From an uncultured Faecalibacterium sp. (GTDB lineage: Bacteria > Bacillota > Clostridia > Oscillospirales > Ruminococcaceae), in contig CAKSWG010000007.1 in assembly GCA_934511465.1 (NCBI GenBank), forward strand, positions 8,536-72,535: a stretch of DNA of 64,000 nucleotides. Direction: 5' to 3'. Below, piece by piece: positions 61,343 to 64,000 of the stretch. The stretch's first letter is position 1, and the number at the start of each line of letters is the position of its first letter. The notes under the pieces are model-generated. The model saw nothing but the letters and a program-made list of their open reading frames with translations, searched no databases and was not told where the DNA came from. The position numbers were made by a program, and so were the translations under genes.

Positions 61343-63007
61343 ATGCTGAGCAGCCTGCAAATTGAAAATGTTGCTGTGATCCAGAAGGCTGAGGTGCATT
61401 TCAAACCGGGACTGAACGTCCTTACCGGTGAGACCGGTGCGGGCAAATCGATCCTGATCGATTCCATCAACGCGATCTTGGGTAACCGCACCTCAAAGGA
61501 CCTTGTGCGCACTGGCGCCCCCAAAGCGGTGATCCGCGCTGCCTTTGAGCAGGTGCCGGACGCAGTGCTGGACAGCTTGGAAAAGGCCGGATACGAGCGC
61601 TCTGACGCGCTGATGCTCAGCCGCGAAATTACCGCAGAGGGCAAAAGCAGCTGCCGCATCAACGGGATGCCCGCAACTGCGGCAGTGCTGCGGGAGCTGT
61701 GCGGCGGGCTGATCAATATCAACGGTCAGCACGACTCAGTGGGCCTTCTGAACCCGGCGCGGCATCTGGGCATTCTGGATGATTATGCACAGAACAGCGC
61801 GGAATTTCAGGGTTATTATGTGCTGTACCGGGAGCTTGTGCGCATCAAGCGGGAGCTGGATGCCATGATCACGGATGAAGCCGAAAAGCAGCGCAAGATC
61901 GACCTGCTGAGCTATCAGGTGCAGGAGATCGAGGATGCCGGTCTGACGGCGGGCGAGGAGCAGCGGTTGGAAAGCCGCCGCAAGGTTCTGGCAAATGCTT
62001 CGTCCATCCGGGATAAGATCGCGCAGAGCTATGCGCTGCTTTCCGGTGGGGACGATGCCGCCGGTGCAGTGGACCTGCTGGGCGAAGCCTCCAATGCGGT
62101 GGATGCAGCTGCGCAGCTGGACGAAGCGCTTGCAGGTGCCTCCAGCCAGCTGTTGGACCTTTATTACACTGCAAAGGATGTTGCGGCAGACCTGATCGGA
62201 CGCTTGGAATCCTACGACACCAACGATGCCGAGCTGGACGAGATCGAACAGCGGCTGGACCTGATCTACAAACTCAAGCGTAAATACGGTGAGACCGTAG
62301 AGGACGTGATCGCATTCGGGCAGAACGCGAAGGAAGAGTTGGAGCGTATCCAGTCCTCGCAGGAGCGGCATGATCACTTGCAGGCGGAAAAGCGGCGCCT
62401 TTATGCTCTGGCGCGCGAAAAAGCGGAAGTGCTGACCCAGACGCGTCTGCGCGCCTTTGAAGAACTGAACAAACGCATTTCCGGCACACTGGACTTTTTG
62501 AACATGCCGGGCGTGCGCATGACCCTGCGCCACACCCGCGGTCCATTGGCAAGCCATGGACAGGACAGCATTGAGTTCTACATTTCCACAAATCCCGGCG
62601 AAGCACCCAAACCATTGGCCAAAATTGCATCCGGAGGCGAGCTGAGCCGCATCACGCTGGCCATCAAGAATGCAATGGCGGATAAGGATGCCGTGCCGAC
62701 CGTGATCTACGACGAGATCGACAGTGGTGTTTCCGGCAAAGCCGCAGGCCGTATTGGCGAGGTCCTGCGCCAAAGCGCGCAGGGCCACCAGATCTTGTGC
62801 ATCACCCACACAGCACAGATCGCCGCGCTGGCCGACTGCCATTTGCTGATCCAGAAAAACGTAGCCAACGACCGCACCTATACCGAGATCCATCCACTGG
62901 ACGAAGAAGGCAGAGTGGATGCACTGGCGCGGCTGATCTCCGGCGACCACGTTACAGAGCTTTCGCGCGCGAATGCACGCGAAATGCTGGGACTCTGTGC
63001 AAAATAA
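61343..63007 (+). CDS. recN: DNA repair protein RecN
   Basis: A 554-residue SMC-like ATPase acting in double-strand break repair. Walker A TGETGAGKS is near residue 29, coiled coils occupy about 150-370, and the signature IASGGELSRI and Walker B VIYDEIDSGVSG follow. It follows argR by 15 nt. Confidence 0.96.
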   Translation: MLSSLQIENVAVIQKAEVHFKPGLNVLTGETGAGKSILIDSINAILGNRTSKDLVRTGAPKAVIRAAFEQVPDAVLDSLEKAGYERSDALMLSREITAEGKSSCRINGMPATAAVLRELCGGLININGQHDSVGLLNPARHLGILDDYAQNSAEFQGYYVLYRELVRIKRELDAMITDEAEKQRKIDLLSYQVQEIEDAGLTAGEEQRLESRRKVLANASSIRDKIAQSYALLSGGDDAAGAVDLLGEASNAVDAAAQLDEALAGASSQLLDLYYTAKDVAADLIGRLESYDTNDAELDEIEQRLDLIYKLKRKYGETVEDVIAFGQNAKEELERIQSSQERHDHLQAEKRRLYALAREKAEVLTQTRLRAFEELNKRISGTLDFLNMPGVRMTLRHTRGPLASHGQDSIEFYISTNPGEAPKPLAKIASGGELSRITLAIKNAMADKDAVPTVIYDEIDSGVSGKAAGRIGEVLRQSAQGHQILCITHTAQIAALADCHLLIQKNVANDRTYTEIHPLDEEGRVDALARLISGDHVTELSRANAREMLGLCAK

Positions 63008-63025
63008 ACCGCACCGAATATGGGC

Positions 63026-63054
63026 TTGACAAGCCCGGTGTATTGTGATAAAGT
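63026..63054 (+). promoter_or_regulatory. Promoter of the T-box-tyrS transcript
   Basis: TTGACA (63026-63031), 17 nt, TAAAGT (63049-63054). The -35 lies in a small palindrome (GGGCTTGACAAGCCC), perhaps also the 3' end signal of recN. Confidence 0.65.
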
Positions 63055-63060
63055 AAATTT

Positions 63061-63349
63061 TGTCAATGGCGATGAAGGGAACAAGTACCTTGAAGCGCTC
63101 TGTCCAGAGAAACCCCGGTTGGTGCAAGGGGCCGCAGAGCAGCATGGGAAATACCTCCCGGAGCCGCAGGCTGAAGGCTGTGTGCTAGTAGGCTGTGCCG
63201 CGTGCGAGCGTTACAAACGCAGGAGTGTCGCTCTACTCTGGGGTGTGCACTCGTGAGGCTGTTTCTGTGAGGGAACGGCAAACAGAGGTGGTACCGCGAA
63301 TTTTCTCGCCCTCTGCCAAATTCAGTTTTGGCAGAGGGTGTTTTATTTT
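63061..63349 (+). ncRNA. Tyrosine T-box riboswitch (tRNA-sensing leader)
   Basis: Stem I begins with GCGATGAAGGGAACAAGTA and carries the GGTTGGTGCAA distal loop. On its 3' side the specifier reads GGAAA-TAC-CTCCC, with TAC (Tyr) at 63152-63154. The T-box AGAGGTGGTACCGCG is at 63284-63298, where TGGT should pair with the ACCA end of uncharged tRNA-Tyr. The terminator at 63309-63349 competes with the antiterminator. It raises tyrS expression when charged tRNA-Tyr is scarce. Confidence 0.95.
63309..63349 (+). terminator. T-box-controlled terminator
   Basis: CCCTCTGCCAAA (63309-63320) pairs perfectly with TTTGGCAGAGGG (63327-63338), followed by TGTTTTATTTT. Confidence 0.92.
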
Positions 63350-63380
63350 CCCTCTGCCCACACAACAGGAGGAAACGATT

Positions 63381-64000
63381 ATGACTCTGTACGAAGAACT
63401 CAAGGCCCGCGGTCTGGTGGCCCAGATCACCGATGATGAGATCATCGATGTGATCAACAACGGCAAGGCTACCTTTTACATCGGCTTTGACTGCACTGCC
63501 GACAGCCTGACCGCCGGCCACTTTATGGCCCTGACCCTGATGAAGCGCCTGCAAATGGCAGGCAACAAACCCATCGCTCTGATCGGCGGCGGCACCACCA
63601 TGATCGGCGACCCTTCGGGCCGCACCGATATGCGCAAGATGCTTACCAAAGAGGACATTGCCCACAATGCTGCCTGCTTTAAAAAGCAGATGGAAAAGTT
63701 CATTGATTTTTCCGACGGCAAGGCCCTGATGCTGAACAATGCCGACTGGCTGCTGAACCTGAACTATGTGGAGCTGCTGCGTGACGTAGGTGCCTGCTTC
63801 TCCGTAAACAACATGCTGCGCGCCAAGTGCTACGAGCAGCGCATGGAGAAGGGCTTGTCCTTCCTCGAGTTCAACTACATGATCATGCAGAGCTACGACT
63901 TCTACTACATGTTCCAGCACTATGGCTGCAACATGCAGTTCGGCGGTGACGACCAGTGGAGCAATATGCTGGGCGGCACCGAGCTGATCCGCCGTAAACT
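63381..64000 (+). CDS. tyrS: Tyrosyl-tRNA synthetase (5' part; runs off the window)
   Basis: The first 206 codons of a class I synthetase charging tRNA-Tyr. The HIGH-region reads [16 protein letters not shown] (TAGH in place of HIGH), followed by [17 protein letters not shown]. The tyrosine-binding loop is [25 protein letters not shown] lies about 10 nt before the ATG. The KMSKS motif and S4 domain lie beyond the end. The Tyr T-box upstream confirms identity. Confidence 0.95.
   Translation, partial: MTLYEELKARGLVAQITDDEIIDVINNGKATFYIGFDCTADSLTAGHFMALTLMKRLQMAGNKPIALIGGGTTMIGDPSGRTDMRKMLTKEDIAHNAACFKKQMEKFIDFSDGKALMLNNADWLLNLNYVELLRDVGACFSVNNMLRAKCYEQRMEKGLSFLEFNYMIMQSYDFYYMFQHYGCNMQFGGDDQWSNMLGGTELIRRK

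Overview
The window is chromosomal DNA of a moderately GC-rich, low-GC-lineage (Firmicutes/Clostridia) bacterium. The signs are HPr kinase, RapZ and WhiA in the order hprK-murB-rapZ-whiA, a tyrosine T-box, an FMN riboswitch with a RibU-type transporter, and the SRP RNA-dnaX-ybaB-recR order known from Bacillus. It also has an eight-gene spoIIIA operon and a gerA-type operon. The overall look (base composition, gene neighbourhoods, an alanine/serine-rich lipoprotein) suggests an Oscillospiraceae gut anaerobe close to Faecalibacterium, Subdoligranulum or Gemmiger. This is an inference from reading, not from a database search.

Layout. 1-4.4 kb: aminotransferase, secDF fusion, nrdR. 4.4-8.8 kb: a minus-strand DUF421/DUF4363 pair divergent from a reduced three-gene GerA-type germination operon. 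8.8-12.65 kb: a tightly overlapping minus-strand phosphate operon (Na/Pi cotransporter with PhoU domain, PhoB-like regulator, PhoR-like kinase) behind a Pho-box-like repeat array. 12.9-23.7 kb: hprK, murB, rapZ, whiA, dnaE, pfkA, ligA. 23.85-28.5 kb: spoIIIAA to spoIIIAH. 28.6-36.1 kb: split chromate transporter, low-complexity lipoprotein, ZIP transporter, MscS channel, FMN riboswitch with ribU, MATE pump, mraY-like transferase. 36.2-40.4 kb: a one-carbon block (folate operon folD/fchA/cyclo-ligase head-to-head with glyA) followed by a corrinoid adenosyltransferase. 40.4-46.2 kb: a regulatory island, a CopZ-like protein, a ketopantoate-reductase-like protein, and a minus-strand group with a nuclease-helicase fusion, an internally duplicated ATPase and a family 4 uracil-DNA glycosylase. 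46.4-51.6 kb: pta, SRP RNA, dnaX, ybaB, recR, smpB, tmRNA. 51.7-52.3 kb: tyrosine-integrase remnant and tRNA-Leu. 52.6-64 kb: asp23, nusB, Kae1-like gene, xseAB, ispA, yuiD-like gene, dxs, tlyA, nadK, argR, recN, then the Tyr T-box and the 5' part of tyrS.

Most of the window is ordinary core genome, densely packed with start/stop overlaps. The places that deserve a second look are: the intergenic island 40406-40639 (two dyads over two promoters and a predicted ~95-nt terminated transcript); the asp23 leader, whose Shine-Dalgarno can pair with an upstream segment that also has an alternative partner; the duplicated ATPase with a dead second P-loop beside a nuclease-helicase fusion; the decayed integrase at the tmRNA 3' end; the cre-like site in an AT-rich gap before ligA; and the Pho-box array. 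No intact prophage, insertion sequence or CRISPR array was seen.
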